Positions 7,829 through 16,350 of a DNA stretch of 64,000 bases are shown here, piece by piece; position 1 is the first letter of the stretch; every line of letters starts with the position of its first letter. The stretch is from NCBI GenBank assembly GCA_050246915.1, contig JBFWVD010000025.1, forward strand, positions 1 to 64,000. The letters run 5' to 3'. The position numbers and the translations under genes are program-made. The notes under the pieces were generated by a model. The model worked only from the letters and a program-made list of their open reading frames with translations, did not search any database and was not told the DNA's origin. The stretch comes from JBFWVD01 sp050246915 (GTDB taxonomy: Bacteria > Actinomycetota > Acidimicrobiia > Acidimicrobiales > Ilumatobacteraceae).

Positions 7829-9038
7829 CCAGGGCACGCTGCAGTGGTCGAGCGAGATCGCCTCGATCGGCCACTTCGACGGTGTCCAGCTCGAGCCACG
7901 TCGCGAGCAGTGTCAATTCTTCTTGCAGTTCGTCGGCGACGTGGTTCTCGTCGGCGTCGGGCTCGAGATAGGCGCCGTGCACCAGCAGCCGTGAACCCTT
8001 GCGGTCGGCCTTGAGATCGACGCGGGCCACGATGGCGTCATCGAGGAGGAACGGCAGCACGTAGTAGCCGTGCACCCGCTTGGGTGCCGGCGTGTAGATC
8101 TCGAGCCGATAGTGGAAGTCCCACAGCCGTTCGGTTCGCGTGCGCTCCCAGATGAGCGAGTCGAACGGGCTGAGCAGCGCGCGTGCGCGCACGCTGCGAG
8201 GCCATCGTGCATCGCGGTGCACATAGGCGGGAGCGTTCCACCCCTCCACCTCTGTGCGGTTGACGATCCCCTCCTCGGCCAACTCCTCGAGCAGCGGACG
8301 GGCCGCGGGGATGTTCAACCGGAAGTAGTCGGCCAGACAGCGCGCTGAACCGATGCCGTGGTGGCGCGCGGAACGGGCCAGCAGTTCCTTGTGAGCGCTG
8401 CGAGCGTCGGGCGCCGGTGTGGCCAACACCTCGGCTGGCAAGATGCGCTCGCGCAGGTCGTAGAGCCGCTCGAAGTTCGAGGCTGAACGTCTCGCCGAGA
8501 TCTGACCGGTCCAGAAGAGGTACTCGAGCGCCATCTTGTGATCGGTCCAACCCCACCACTTCTCGGTCTTGGTGGTGGCTCCGGAGAGGGCCCCGGCGCG
8601 CAGGGGCCCTCGCTCCGCGATCTCGGCCCGCACGTCGGCGATGAAACCCGGACGGGTGCGGGCCAGGTTCACCAACCCGCTCCACGCCTTGCCGTCGGTG
8701 GCCGCCGCCTCCATGCGATGACGCAGGAACGGCTCGAGCTCGACGGGGAGCAGCGATGCTTCGTGGGCCCAGTACTCGAACAGTTCACCGGCCGCTTCCA
8801 TCGAGCGCACCAACCGGCGATCGTGAGCGCCCAATCGGGCGAACACGGGCAGCTCTTCGGAGCGGGTCAACACGTTCACCGAATCGACCTGCAGCAGGCC
8901 GATGTCGTCGAACAAGCGGCGCACGTGGCGACGATCGACCCGGCCGGTCGGCCGGGAACGATCGAAACCTTGGGCCGCCAACGCGATGCGACGCGCTGCA
9001 GCCAGCGAGATCCGCTCGGGCCGCTTCATGTCACGCAT
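7809..9038 (-). CDS. YcaQ/AlkX-type winged-helix DNA glycosylase
   Basis: A 409-residue protein of the HTH_42 (YcaQ/AlkZ) family, which unhooks DNA crosslinks or removes alkylated bases. The N-terminal domain has the conserved block GLLQVDSVNVLTRSEEL. Its Q-V-D triplet fits the QxD catalytic motif of the YcaQ/AlkX branch rather than the QxQ of AlkZ. YWAHEASLLP and a C-terminal block (FDSLIWERTRTERLWDF, YYVLPFL) are also characteristic. The start at 9038 gives a short basic leader before the conserved core; a Met at residue 4 is an alternative. Its 3' end overlaps the RNB ribonuclease gene by 20 bases tail to tail. Confidence 0.88.
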   Translation of the reverse strand: MRDMKRPERISLAAARRIALAAQGFDRSRPTGRVDRRHVRRLFDDIGLLQVDSVNVLTRSEELPVFARLGAHDRRLVRSMEAAGELFEYWAHEASLLPVELEPFLRHRMEAAATDGKAWSGLVNLARTRPGFIADVRAEIAERGPLRAGALSGATTKTEKWWGWTDHKMALEYLFWTGQISARRSASNFERLYDLRERILPAEVLATPAPDARSAHKELLARSARHHGIGSARCLADYFRLNIPAARPLLEELAEEGIVNRTEVEGWNAPAYVHRDARWPRSVRARALLSPFDSLIWERTRTERLWDFHYRLEIYTPAPKRVHGYYVLPFLLDDAIVARVDLKADRKGSRLLVHGAYLEPDADENHVADELQEELTLLATWLELDTVEVADRGDLARPLQRALVTPLRG

Positions 9039-9070
9039 TCATGTCAGCGGATCACACGGGTTGGTGATGG

Positions 9071-9628
9071 TCAGTCGGCCTCGGTGATGGTCACCGAGTT
9101 GATGACCACCGGCGTGACGGGCTTGTCGCCGGGACCGGTCTTGACGCTCTGCATCGCCTCGATGACATCGAGACCCTTCACCGTCTGACCGAACAGCGAG
9201 TACAGCGGCGGGAGGCTCGCACCGCTCGGTCCGGAGATGAGGAAGAACTGGCTGCCGTTGGTGTTCGGACCAGCATTGGCCATGGCCAACGAGCCGATCG
9301 TGTACTGGCCGGCCTTGGGCAGTTCGTCTTCGAACCGGTATCCGGGGCCACCGCGACCCGAGCCCTCCGGGCACCCGCCCTGGCACACGAACCCGTTGAT
9401 GATCCGGTGGAAGGTGAGACCGTCGAAGTAGTGATAGCGAGCCAGGAACACGAAGCTGTTCACGGTCTTGGGAGCCTTCACCGCGTCGAGGGCGATGACC
9501 ACCGTCCCCATCGAGGTCTCCATGGTCGCCGTGTAGCGCTTGGCCGGATCGATGCACATCGGCGGTGCCTCGCGGAACGAGGTCGTGCGGGGGCTGGATC
9601 CATCGGGAGCGGGGCAGTCGAGAGCCAT
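9071..9628 (-). CDS. Peptidyl-prolyl cis-trans isomerase, cyclophilin type
   Basis: A 185-residue cyclophilin that accelerates proline isomerisation during folding. Core motifs are present: VNSFVFLARYHYFDGLTFHRIINGFVCQGG (the FHR Arg is catalytic), GPGYRFEDE and MANAGPNTNGSQFFL. Before the core is a roughly 30-residue Cys-containing extension (LDCPAPDGSS, PPMCIDPAKRY) that is common in Acidimicrobiia homologues, which supports the start at 9628. A TAGGGT hexamer eight bases upstream and no Shine-Dalgarno suggest a leaderless message. There is no signal peptide, so it is probably cytoplasmic. Confidence 0.92.
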   Translation of the reverse strand: MALDCPAPDGSSPRTTSFREAPPMCIDPAKRYTATMETSMGTVVIALDAVKAPKTVNSFVFLARYHYFDGLTFHRIINGFVCQGGCPEGSGRGGPGYRFEDELPKAGQYTIGSLAMANAGPNTNGSQFFLISGPSGASLPPLYSLFGQTVKGLDVIEAMQSVKTGPGDKPVTPVVINSVTITEAD

Positions 9629-9636
9629 GAGGGACG

Positions 9637-9642
9637 ACCCTA
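9637..9642 (-). promoter_or_regulatory. -10 element of the cyclophilin gene (leaderless)
   Basis: TAGGGT on the minus strand, eight bases before the ATG at 9628. Confidence 0.4.
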
Positions 9643-9750
9643 CTGCCTCGACGTGCTTGCGCTGATGGGCGTCACGCGAGCATGTTCGAACCTGTATGGC
9701 GCGTCGCGACTGCTCGGAGCGACTACACCATGGGGAGGAGGCACGCAGGG

Positions 9751-11151
9751 ATGGATGGGCTGGGCCGGGTCGGCTCGACAGTGGTCGCTATCGGCGCCGT
9801 CGGGTTCGCGGTCGGCTGCGGTGCGGCGGGTCTGCAATATCTCATCATCGAGGTGTTGCTCGCTGCGGTCCGCGACCTGCCGTACGCCGCCATGGCAGTG
9901 GTGCCGGTCGCCGGATTGGTGGTCACTGCGGCAGCCCTTCGTTGGAGCGTGCCCGACGCCGATCCGTCCACCACCGACGATCTGTTGCGTTCGGTCGCGG
10001 GTCGCCGGACACTCGACCCGTGGGCGGTCCCCGGTCGTGCTGTTGGGCTGATCGCCACCACCGGATCGGGCGGAGCGCTGGGCCTCGACGGTGCCGTGGG
10101 CTATCTCGGTGCTGCGGCCGCTGCATCAGCGACGCGCTGGCTCCCGCGGCTGCGTCTCGATGTCGAGATGATGATCGTGGCGGGAGGCGCTGCAGGACTG
10201 GCCGCAGTGTTCCAGCAGCCGCTCTTCGGCGCGTTGTTCGTGGTCGAAGCGCCGTTCCGCGTGGGCATCGATGTGCGCCGCCTCCCGCCGGCGCTCGTCG
10301 GCGCGTTCGCGGGGTACGCCGGCTTTCGTCTGTGCCTCGACACCTCACCGATCGTGCAGGTGGCGGCCGTCGACCTGAACAGCCGGCTCATCGTCGCGGC
10401 GCTGCTCGCCGGGGTGGTGGCCGGCATCGTGGCGCGCGGTTTCGGGCTGCTCATGGTGCAAGCCCGGGACCTGTCGGCTTCGCTGGTCCTGCCAGTTCGC
10501 CTCCTGCTGGCCGCTGCTGCGGTGGTCGGGCTGTTCCTGGCCTCGTCATTGTCGGATGTGGACGGGCTCACGCTCGGGTCCGGTGGAGCGACGCTGACGT
10601 GGGCGCTCGACCCGCGCCGAGCCACGGCCATCGTTCTGGCCATCGTTGTGCTCCGCATGGTCTCGACCTCCGCTCTCGTGGTCGGAGGAGCGGTGGGCGG
10701 GCTCATGGTGCCGTTGTTGGTGGTGGGCGGCATGAGTGGCCGGGCCATCGCCGGCCCCGTGGCGTCCGATCAACTCCTGGTGGTCGCCGTCCTTGCCGGG
10801 TCGGCGGCGCTGGCCGCCGGGTACCGCGTGCCGTTCGCCGGTGTGGCGTTCGCGGCGGTGACGCTCGGCAGCGTTTCTGGCATCGTGCCGGCAATCTTGG
10901 CGGTCGGTTCGGCCATGCTCGTGTCGCCGGGCGTGGCGGTCACGACGGCCCAGCGTTCCCAAGTGCGCACCCCGGCGCCGGGGCCTGCCCGAGCGGTGCC
11001 GAATGCTCCAGTCCACGGTGACCATCCCCGAAGTGAGCATCACAGTTGGCGTCGTCGTCCCAAAGCGAGCGTCTTGTCGGAAGCCTCCGAGTGGGATGAC
11101 CTGGGTGACGAGCCGTGGGACGAGGACGTGTGGGAGGACCCACGGGCCTGA
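9751..11151 (+). CDS. ClC-family chloride channel or antiporter
   Basis: A 466-residue membrane protein with about ten hydrophobic segments. TGSGGALGLDGAVGYLG corresponds to the ClC selectivity loop (GSGIP/GREGP region), and AAVFQQPLFGALFVVE matches the ClC block around AAAFNTPLAGVLFAxE. A third conserved Gly-rich loop is GGAVGGLMVPLLVVGG. It would move chloride, possibly in exchange for protons; the altered selectivity loop prevents a firm choice. The C-terminal 60 residues are hydrophilic and acidic at the very end. The ATG at 9751 follows GGGGAGGAGG at about ten bases and was preferred to in-frame starts at 9682 and 9730. Confidence 0.85.
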   Translation: MDGLGRVGSTVVAIGAVGFAVGCGAAGLQYLIIEVLLAAVRDLPYAAMAVVPVAGLVVTAAALRWSVPDADPSTTDDLLRSVAGRRTLDPWAVPGRAVGLIATTGSGGALGLDGAVGYLGAAAAASATRWLPRLRLDVEMMIVAGGAAGLAAVFQQPLFGALFVVEAPFRVGIDVRRLPPALVGAFAGYAGFRLCLDTSPIVQVAAVDLNSRLIVAALLAGVVAGIVARGFGLLMVQARDLSASLVLPVRLLLAAAAVVGLFLASSLSDVDGLTLGSGGATLTWALDPRRATAIVLAIVVLRMVSTSALVVGGAVGGLMVPLLVVGGMSGRAIAGPVASDQLLVVAVLAGSAALAAGYRVPFAGVAFAAVTLGSVSGIVPAILAVGSAMLVSPGVAVTTAQRSQVRTPAPGPARAVPNAPVHGDHPRSEHHSWRRRPKASVLSEASEWDDLGDEPWDEDVWEDPRA

Positions 11152-11157
11152 TGGCTC

Positions 11158-11163
11158 TAGTGT
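11158..11163 (+). promoter_or_regulatory. -10 element of the DksA-like gene (leaderless)
   Basis: TAGTGT, nine bases before the ATG at 11173, just after the ClC gene stop. Confidence 0.35.
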
Positions 11164-11172
11164 GGGCGCCCC

Positions 11173-11373
11173 ATGGACCTCATCGATCCCCGCGAGCTCG
11201 ACGACATCGAACGAGATCTCGCCGATGTGCAATTGGCATTGACGCGACTCGATGGCGGCACCTATTGGACGTGCGAGGTCTCCGGCCGGCCGCTTCCCGA
11301 CGAGATGCTCGAGCGCAACCCCGTGCTCCGCAGCCTCCCGCTGGAGGCGCCACCGCTCTTCCCGACTCCCTAG
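11173..11373 (+). CDS. Small TraR/DksA-like protein lacking the complete zinc finger
   Basis: A 66-residue protein. The segment DDIERDLADVQLALTRLDGGTYWTCEVSGRPLPDEMLERNP matches the C-terminal part of TraR/DksA proteins, where a coiled coil leads into a C4 zinc finger. Only one Cys remains here (TCEVSG), so zinc cannot be bound in the usual way. DksA proteins insert into the secondary channel of RNA polymerase; whether this truncated form does so is unknown. It precedes the lipoprotein-efflux operon by 78 bases. It contains a one-mismatch copy of the CAATTNNAATTG motif at 11230. Confidence 0.68.
   Translation: MDLIDPRELDDIERDLADVQLALTRLDGGTYWTCEVSGRPLPDEMLERNPVLRSLPLEAPPLFPTP
11230..11241. 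repeat. CAATTNNAATTG-like motif, one mismatch
   Basis: CAATTGGCATTG inside the DksA-like gene, followed by ACGC as in the extended consensus. It encodes Q-L-A-L. Confidence 0.5.
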
Positions 11374-11451
11374 GGGAACTTCGGGTCCAGAAACCCAGAA
11401 TTCCGCCCGATCGCGGGAACGCCGCGACCGCGTGGTGCGTCTGAGCCAGCG

Positions 11452-12645
11452 ATGAAGAACCTGGCTACCCCCTCCGGTCGCGCGACCGCATCCTTCCTTG
11501 CCCTGGTGTTCCTCCTCTCCGCCTGTGGCGGTTCCGGGGGCGGAGACTCGGGTTCGGACACGACCGGTGCCGAACGCAGCGCCACCACCGCGGCCTCGGA
11601 GTCCACCGATGACACCACGGATGATTCGGACGACACCGACAAGGACCCGCAGATGGCGTTCTTCGAAAAGGTGTACGGAGACTCCAAGGCCAACGCGGCC
11701 AAGCAGCTCGAGGTCGAGAACAAGACCGCAGCGTGCATGCGTTCGCTGGGTTGGGAATACATCCCCGTCGACTACTCGGTGATGAACGAGGGAGAGACGT
11801 TCCTCGAATTCGATCAGGACGCCTTCGGCAAGCAATGGGGCTATGGCATCGCCACCACCATCGGTCACGAGGATGAGAACCCATACGGCGGTCCCGGCGG
11901 GGAGAAGGAGTTCGTCGATCCCAACCAGGCCTACGTCGAGAGCCTCAGCGAGTCCGATCGCAACGCCTACTACGAGGATCTGTACGGCCCGCAGGAGTTC
12001 GAGCCCAGCGACACCGTCCCCGCCGACACGATCGCGCCCTACGACCCGGCCACGGCCAAGGGTTGCAGCAACGAGTCGTACTACGCGGTGTACGGCGACA
12101 CCGCGATGTTCAACGACGATCTGAGTGAGGACCTCTCGAAACTGGAGGAGGACATCAACTCCGACGAGCGCATGGTCGCTGCCACCGAGAAGTGGGTGGC
12201 CTGCATGAACGACGCCGGGTTCAAACAGTTCACGAAGCGTGACGAGATCTACTCCTATCTCTCCGACAAGGTGAGCGAGGCGATGGGATGGGACGAAGGA
12301 TCAGAGGGTGGGGCCGTGCCGGCCACCATCGTGTCGAGTGCGCGGGGGTTTGCTGGGACCGGTGCTCAGGTCTCCACTGACGGCACCAGTGGGGACGACA
12401 CGGTCACGGATGACTCGGGTGCGGACGACGCCCCGATCCCGGTGGACGGTCCCATGGGAGGTTTCGACTACACCCCCGAACAGCTCGCCAAGATCAAGCC
12501 GATCGCCACTGAGGAGATGCGCATCTACGCCGCTGACATGTCCTGTCAGGACAAGCATCTGCGCAAGGTCGAGACCGAGGTGCGGACCGAATACCAGAAC
12601 CGGTTCCTCGACGAGCACGCCGATGCCCTGGGTGGAACCAAGTGA
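11452..12645 (+). CDS. Uncharacterised lipoprotein, first gene of an efflux operon
   Basis: A 397-residue acidic lipoprotein. The signal peptide ends in a lipobox (FLLSAC, Cys near residue 24), followed by a low-complexity Gly/Ser/Asp/Thr tether to about residue 65. The folded part has two similar Cys blocks, AACMRSLGWEY and VACMNDAGFKQ, and a late Cys (DMSCQDKH), a pattern seen in actinobacterial lipoproteins of unknown role. It overlaps the peptidoglycan-binding adaptor gene by four bases (GTGA), so it is probably an outer-surface component of the same ABC efflux or cell-wall machine. No enzyme motif was recognised. Confidence 0.8.
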   Translation: MKNLATPSGRATASFLALVFLLSACGGSGGGDSGSDTTGAERSATTAASESTDDTTDDSDDTDKDPQMAFFEKVYGDSKANAAKQLEVENKTAACMRSLGWEYIPVDYSVMNEGETFLEFDQDAFGKQWGYGIATTIGHEDENPYGGPGGEKEFVDPNQAYVESLSESDRNAYYEDLYGPQEFEPSDTVPADTIAPYDPATAKGCSNESYYAVYGDTAMFNDDLSEDLSKLEEDINSDERMVAATEKWVACMNDAGFKQFTKRDEIYSYLSDKVSEAMGWDEGSEGGAVPATIVSSARGFAGTGAQVSTDGTSGDDTVTDDSGADDAPIPVDGPMGGFDYTPEQLAKIKPIATEEMRIYAADMSCQDKHLRKVETEVRTEYQNRFLDEHADALGGTK

Positions 12646-14360
12646 GCTCAGCGACGGGCGCGACACCGGGCTCCACCAAGCGCCTTCGCCTCTTGGCCAT
12701 CGTGGTGTGCATCGCGTTGGCGTCGGCTGTTGGTGGTTGGTTGCTCGGCCGGAGGGTGAAGTCCCCTGCGGAGGCCGCTGCGGAGCGCAAGCCTCCGCAG
12801 GCGTCACTCATCACCGTGCCGATCGAGGAGAAGGTGCTCTCCTCTGATGTCGTCATCCGAGGGACGATCCGCTACGCCGAACCGAAGAAGGTCGGGCTCG
12901 CCGGTCCCCTCGGCGGGGCAGCAGCGGTCTCGCCCATCGTCACCAAGGCGCCGGCGCGTGGTGCCGATCTGAACGACGGCGACGTCGTGGTCGAGGCGTC
13001 GGGGCGGCCCGTGTTCGCGCTGGTCGGAGCCGACCCGATGTACCGAGCCATCACCCCGGGCGCATCGGGTGCCGACGTGAAGCAGCTGGAAACGGCGTTG
13101 GTGCGGTTGGGGTTCGATCCTGGCCCGGTCGACGGTGTGTTCGATGACGCCGCGGAAGCCGCCGTCGACAAGTGGTACGAGTCCAAGGGCTTCACATCGC
13201 AAGGTCCCAGCGAAGAACAGCGGACCCAGCTGCGCACCTTGCGCAATGGTGCGCTGAGCGCCGCCGATTCGCTGCGGGCAGCACAGAAGTCACTTGCCGA
13301 AGGCTCGGCCGGTTTGAGCGAAGCCGAGAAGCTGGAGCTCGACATCGCATCGCGCAACGCTGAGTCGACGGTCGATGCGGCCAAGAGCGAGCAGAAGCGC
13401 AACGACACCGAGGCCAACGCCGAGGTCGCCGCCAAGCAGGCGGCCCGTGACGCCGCGGCCGTCGCCCGCGACGCGGCGAAGGCCCCCGGCGCCGTCAACC
13501 CGTCGACCTCGGTCGCCTACACCGCAGCAGAGATCGCCGCGCTCGAGGCAGCCGTGACCGCGGCTCAAGGTCAACTCGATTCGGCCCGAGCCGGAGCCGA
13601 GGCCATAGCCAAGGCCGGGGTGCAAGCGGTGCGTGCCGCCAACGACCAGTTGACGCTGGCGCAGCTCCGACGGGCGGAAGCCGAGAAGCCGAAGGACACC
13701 TCGCAGCTGCAACAGGCGGTGAAGGATGCGCAGAAGGCCAAGACCCAGGCCGACGACGAGCTGAACCGTTTGGAGGCCGAGGTGGGCACCAGCATCCCGG
13801 CCGGGGAGGTCATCTTCTTCTCGGTCCTTCCCCTCCGGGTCGACGACATCACCGTGAAGGCCGGTGACGCGTTGTCCGGGCAATTCCTGACGGTGTCGGG
13901 GTCGTCAATTCAAATTGACGCATCGGTGTCGGCCGCCGACGTGGATCTCGTGAAGAGCGGTGCCGACGTCGAGATCGAAGCCACTGACTTCGACGAGACC
14001 TTCGCCGGCACCATCACCGAGTTGGCCACCAAGGCCGGTACCAAGGGTGCTTCGGAGTCCCGCTTCTATGTGGGTGTGACCCCCGAGGACACCACCAAGG
14101 TGCAGCAATATGCCGGCTCCTCGGTGCGCATCACCGTTCCCGTCGAATCCACCGGTGGTGCCAAGGTGCTGGCCGTGCCGCTGGCCGCGCTGTCGACATC
14201 GGCCGATGGGGCCAGTCGGGTCGAGGTGGCCGATGACGCGGGCACCACGCGCGATGTGACGGTGAAGGTCGGGCTCTCTGCGCAAGGGTTCGTCCAGATC
14301 ACGCCGGTTGGCGGCGCTGAGCTGCGCGCTGGCGAGCGCGTCGTGGTGGGCATCAAGTGA
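12642..14360 (+). CDS. Peptidoglycan-binding, HlyD/MacA-like efflux adaptor
   Basis: A 572-residue membrane-anchored protein. One N-terminal transmembrane helix (about residues 15-37) is followed by a beta-rich section, a PG_binding_1 domain at about 130-185 (ITPGASGADVKQLETALVRLGFDPGPVDGVFDDAAEAAV) and a long Ala/Glu/Lys coiled coil at about 200-385. The C-terminal barrel part is like MacA/HlyD adaptors. The GTG start overlaps the preceding stop by four bases. With the next two genes it forms a MacAB-type transporter adapted to a monoderm wall, where the peptidoglycan domain may replace an outer-membrane partner. An 18-bp perfect dyad of the CAATTNNAATTG class lies within it at 13903-13920. 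Confidence 0.85.
   Translation: MSSATGATPGSTKRLRLLAIVVCIALASAVGGWLLGRRVKSPAEAAAERKPPQASLITVPIEEKVLSSDVVIRGTIRYAEPKKVGLAGPLGGAAAVSPIVTKAPARGADLNDGDVVVEASGRPVFALVGADPMYRAITPGASGADVKQLETALVRLGFDPGPVDGVFDDAAEAAVDKWYESKGFTSQGPSEEQRTQLRTLRNGALSAADSLRAAQKSLAEGSAGLSEAEKLELDIASRNAESTVDAAKSEQKRNDTEANAEVAAKQAARDAAAVARDAAKAPGAVNPSTSVAYTAAEIAALEAAVTAAQGQLDSARAGAEAIAKAGVQAVRAANDQLTLAQLRRAEAEKPKDTSQLQQAVKDAQKAKTQADDELNRLEAEVGTSIPAGEVIFFSVLPLRVDDITVKAGDALSGQFLTVSGSSIQIDASVSAADVDLVKSGADVEIEATDFDETFAGTITELATKAGTKGASESRFYVGVTPEDTTKVQQYAGSSVRITVPVESTGGAKVLAVPLAALSTSADGASRVEVADDAGTTRDVTVKVGLSAQGFVQITPVGGAELRAGERVVVGIK
13903..13920. repeat. CAATTNNAATTG motif with 8-bp arms
   Basis: CGTCAATT, spacer CA, AATTGACG: the longest match to the extended consensus. 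It lies inside the adaptor gene and encodes S-I-Q-I-D using ATT twice, where neighbouring Ile codons are ATC. Confidence 0.75.
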
Positions 14361-15079
14361 CCGAGGGATCCGCAGCGCCAGCGGTGGCCGTTCTCGAGTC
14401 GGTGTATCGCACGTTCCCGTCCGATCCTCCGGTGGAAGCGCTCGTCGACGTTCAGCTGCGCATCGAGCGCGGTGACTACCTCGCCATCGTGGGTCCGTCA
14501 GGGTCGGGGAAGTCGACCTTGCTCAACGTGCTCGGTCTGCTCGATCGACCGAGCACCGGGCGCTATCTGCTCGACGGACTCGACACCACCGTCATGAGCG
14601 ATGGTGAGCGGGCCGCTCAACGGGCGCGTCGGCTGGGCTTCGTGTTCCAGAGCTTCCATCTGCTCGCCCATCGCAGTGTCGAGGAGAACGTGATGCTGGC
14701 CGAGCTCTATCAAGGTGGATCGCGCAAAGGACGTCGCGAGCGAGCGGTATCGGCACTCGAGCGCGTCGGGCTCGGACACCGCATCGGCTTCTCGCCGACG
14801 CGCCTGTCGGGAGGTGAGCGTCAACGCGTGGCCATCGCGCGAGCGATCATGGCTGAGCCGGCACTGCTGCTGTGTGACGAGCCGACCGGCAATCTCGATT
14901 CCAAGACCACCGAGCAGATCCTCGCCTTGTTCGACGAGCTGCGCGGCCACGGACTGACCATCGCGATCATCACCCACGATCCGACGGTGGCCGACCATGC
15001 CGAGCGCAAGGTGCTCATGGTCGATGGTCGGCTCACCGAGGTGGTCCCAGCGGCCGCGGCGCCATGGGCGGCTCCGTGA
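14357..15079 (+). CDS. MacB-like ABC transporter ATP-binding protein
   Basis: A 240-residue ATPase of the LolD/MacB type. Walker A is GPSGSGKST near residue 45, the Q-loop is in FVFQSFHLLAHRSVEENV, the signature is LSGGERQRVAIARAI, and Walker B is LLLCDEPTGNLD with the following H-loop His in IITHD. It hydrolyses ATP to drive conformational change of the FtsX-fold permease encoded next. The GTG start overlaps the adaptor stop (GTGA). Confidence 0.93.
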   Translation: MTEGSAAPAVAVLESVYRTFPSDPPVEALVDVQLRIERGDYLAIVGPSGSGKSTLLNVLGLLDRPSTGRYLLDGLDTTVMSDGERAAQRARRLGFVFQSFHLLAHRSVEENVMLAELYQGGSRKGRRERAVSALERVGLGHRIGFSPTRLSGGERQRVAIARAIMAEPALLLCDEPTGNLDSKTTEQILALFDELRGHGLTIAIITHDPTVADHAERKVLMVDGRLTEVVPAAAAPWAAP

Positions 15080-16320
15080 GGGGCGAGCGACTGCCGAGAC
15101 CGAAGTTCAGTCTGCGCGATCTGGCGTCGGAAGCGTTGGCCGGCATGTTGGCCCGGCCGGTGCGTGCTGCGCTCACCACCTTGGGCACCGTGCTGGGGAT
15201 CGGTGCGCTCGTGGCCACACTCGGTGTGTCCAAGACGGCGGGGAATCGGATCGTCGGGCGGTTCAACGAGCTGGCGGCCACCCAGGTCACCGTCGAGGCC
15301 GCCAACATCGGTTTCGGGCCACCGGGAGGCAATCGCGCTCAACCCGTGGTGCTGCCATGGAACGTCGAGGACCGATTGCTGCGGCTCAACGGGGTCAGCG
15401 CGGCTGGCGCGATCGGTGACGCGAATGTCGGCTCCGCGCTGGTGCGGTCGACCCCCATTCGCGATCCACTCGGACAGACGGAGTTCCAGATGCGGGTGGT
15501 CGGATCGAGTCCGGGGCTGCTCGACGCGCTGCGCGGCTCGATGTCGACTGGTCGCTTCTTCGACGATGGATCGGTGCTCCGTCAGGACCGTGTGGTGGTC
15601 CTGGGGGCCAACGCGGCCAAGCGGCTCAACATCGTTCGGGTCGACAATCAACCGGCCATCTACATCGGTGACGACCTGTTCACCGTGATCGGCATCATGG
15701 GCACGACCCGTCGCGAGCGATCCCTACTCGACGCGGTGCTCATGCCGTCGTCCACGGCCAACGACCGCTACCGACTCCAGGGGCCGTCGAAGGTCGTCAT
15801 CGAGACCGATCTCGGCGCCGCGCAACTCATCGCGGGACAAGCGCCAGTGGCGCTGAACCCCAACGCTCCCGAGACGTTGCAGGTCTCGGCCCCCGCCGAT
15901 CCGCGCGCCACCCGTCGCGCGGTGGAGAGCGATGTGAACTCGCTGTTCCTCGTGCTCGGACTGGTCTCTCTGGTGGTTGGCGCAATTGGAATTGCCAACG
16001 TCACGCTGGTGACGGTGATGGAACGCACTGGTGAGATCGGACTGCGACGCGCGCTGGGCGCGGCGCGGCGTCACATCGCCGCGCAGTTCCTGGTCGAGTC
16101 GACCGTCATGGGTCTGCTCGGCGGGATCATCGGAGCATCTGCTGGGGTGCTGGTGGTGGTGTCGGTGGCGGCCGCCAAGCAGTGGACCCCCGTCTTGGCG
16201 GCGTGGGTGCCGCTGGTCGCTCCGGTGCTCGGAGCATTCGTCGGGTTGATCGCCGGGTTGTATCCCTCGCTCCGGGCGGCACGCATGGAACCGGTGGAGG
16301 CGCTGCGCTCGGGGACGTGA
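15076..16320 (+). CDS. MacB/FtsX-fold ABC transporter permease
   Basis: About 414 residues. One transmembrane helix near the N terminus (ALTTLGTVLGIGALVATLGVS) is followed by a large extracytoplasmic MacB_PCD domain to about residue 280. Three C-terminal helices carry the FtsX signature (EIGLRRALGAARRHIAAQFLVESTVMGLLGGIIG). The GTG at 15076 forms a GTGA overlap with the ATPase stop, like the two upstream junctions, so it was preferred to the ATG at 15064. MacB-type permeases act mechanically on substrates outside the membrane; the substrate here is unknown. Confidence 0.9.
   Translation: MRGERLPRPKFSLRDLASEALAGMLARPVRAALTTLGTVLGIGALVATLGVSKTAGNRIVGRFNELAATQVTVEAANIGFGPPGGNRAQPVVLPWNVEDRLLRLNGVSAAGAIGDANVGSALVRSTPIRDPLGQTEFQMRVVGSSPGLLDALRGSMSTGRFFDDGSVLRQDRVVVLGANAAKRLNIVRVDNQPAIYIGDDLFTVIGIMGTTRRERSLLDAVLMPSSTANDRYRLQGPSKVVIETDLGAAQLIAGQAPVALNPNAPETLQVSAPADPRATRRAVESDVNSLFLVLGLVSLVVGAIGIANVTLVTVMERTGEIGLRRALGAARRHIAAQFLVESTVMGLLGGIIGASAGVLVVVSVAAAKQWTPVLAAWVPLVAPVLGAFVGLIAGLYPSLRAARMEPVEALRSGT
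15983..15994. repeat. CAATTNNAATTG motif, exact
   Basis: CAATTGGAATTG with G and C extending the arms to six bases (GCAATT/AATTGC). It is inside the permease gene and encodes A-I-G-I-A. Confidence 0.75.
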
Positions 16321-16350
16321 CCGGGCTGGTGCAGATGGCAATGTGGCGCC

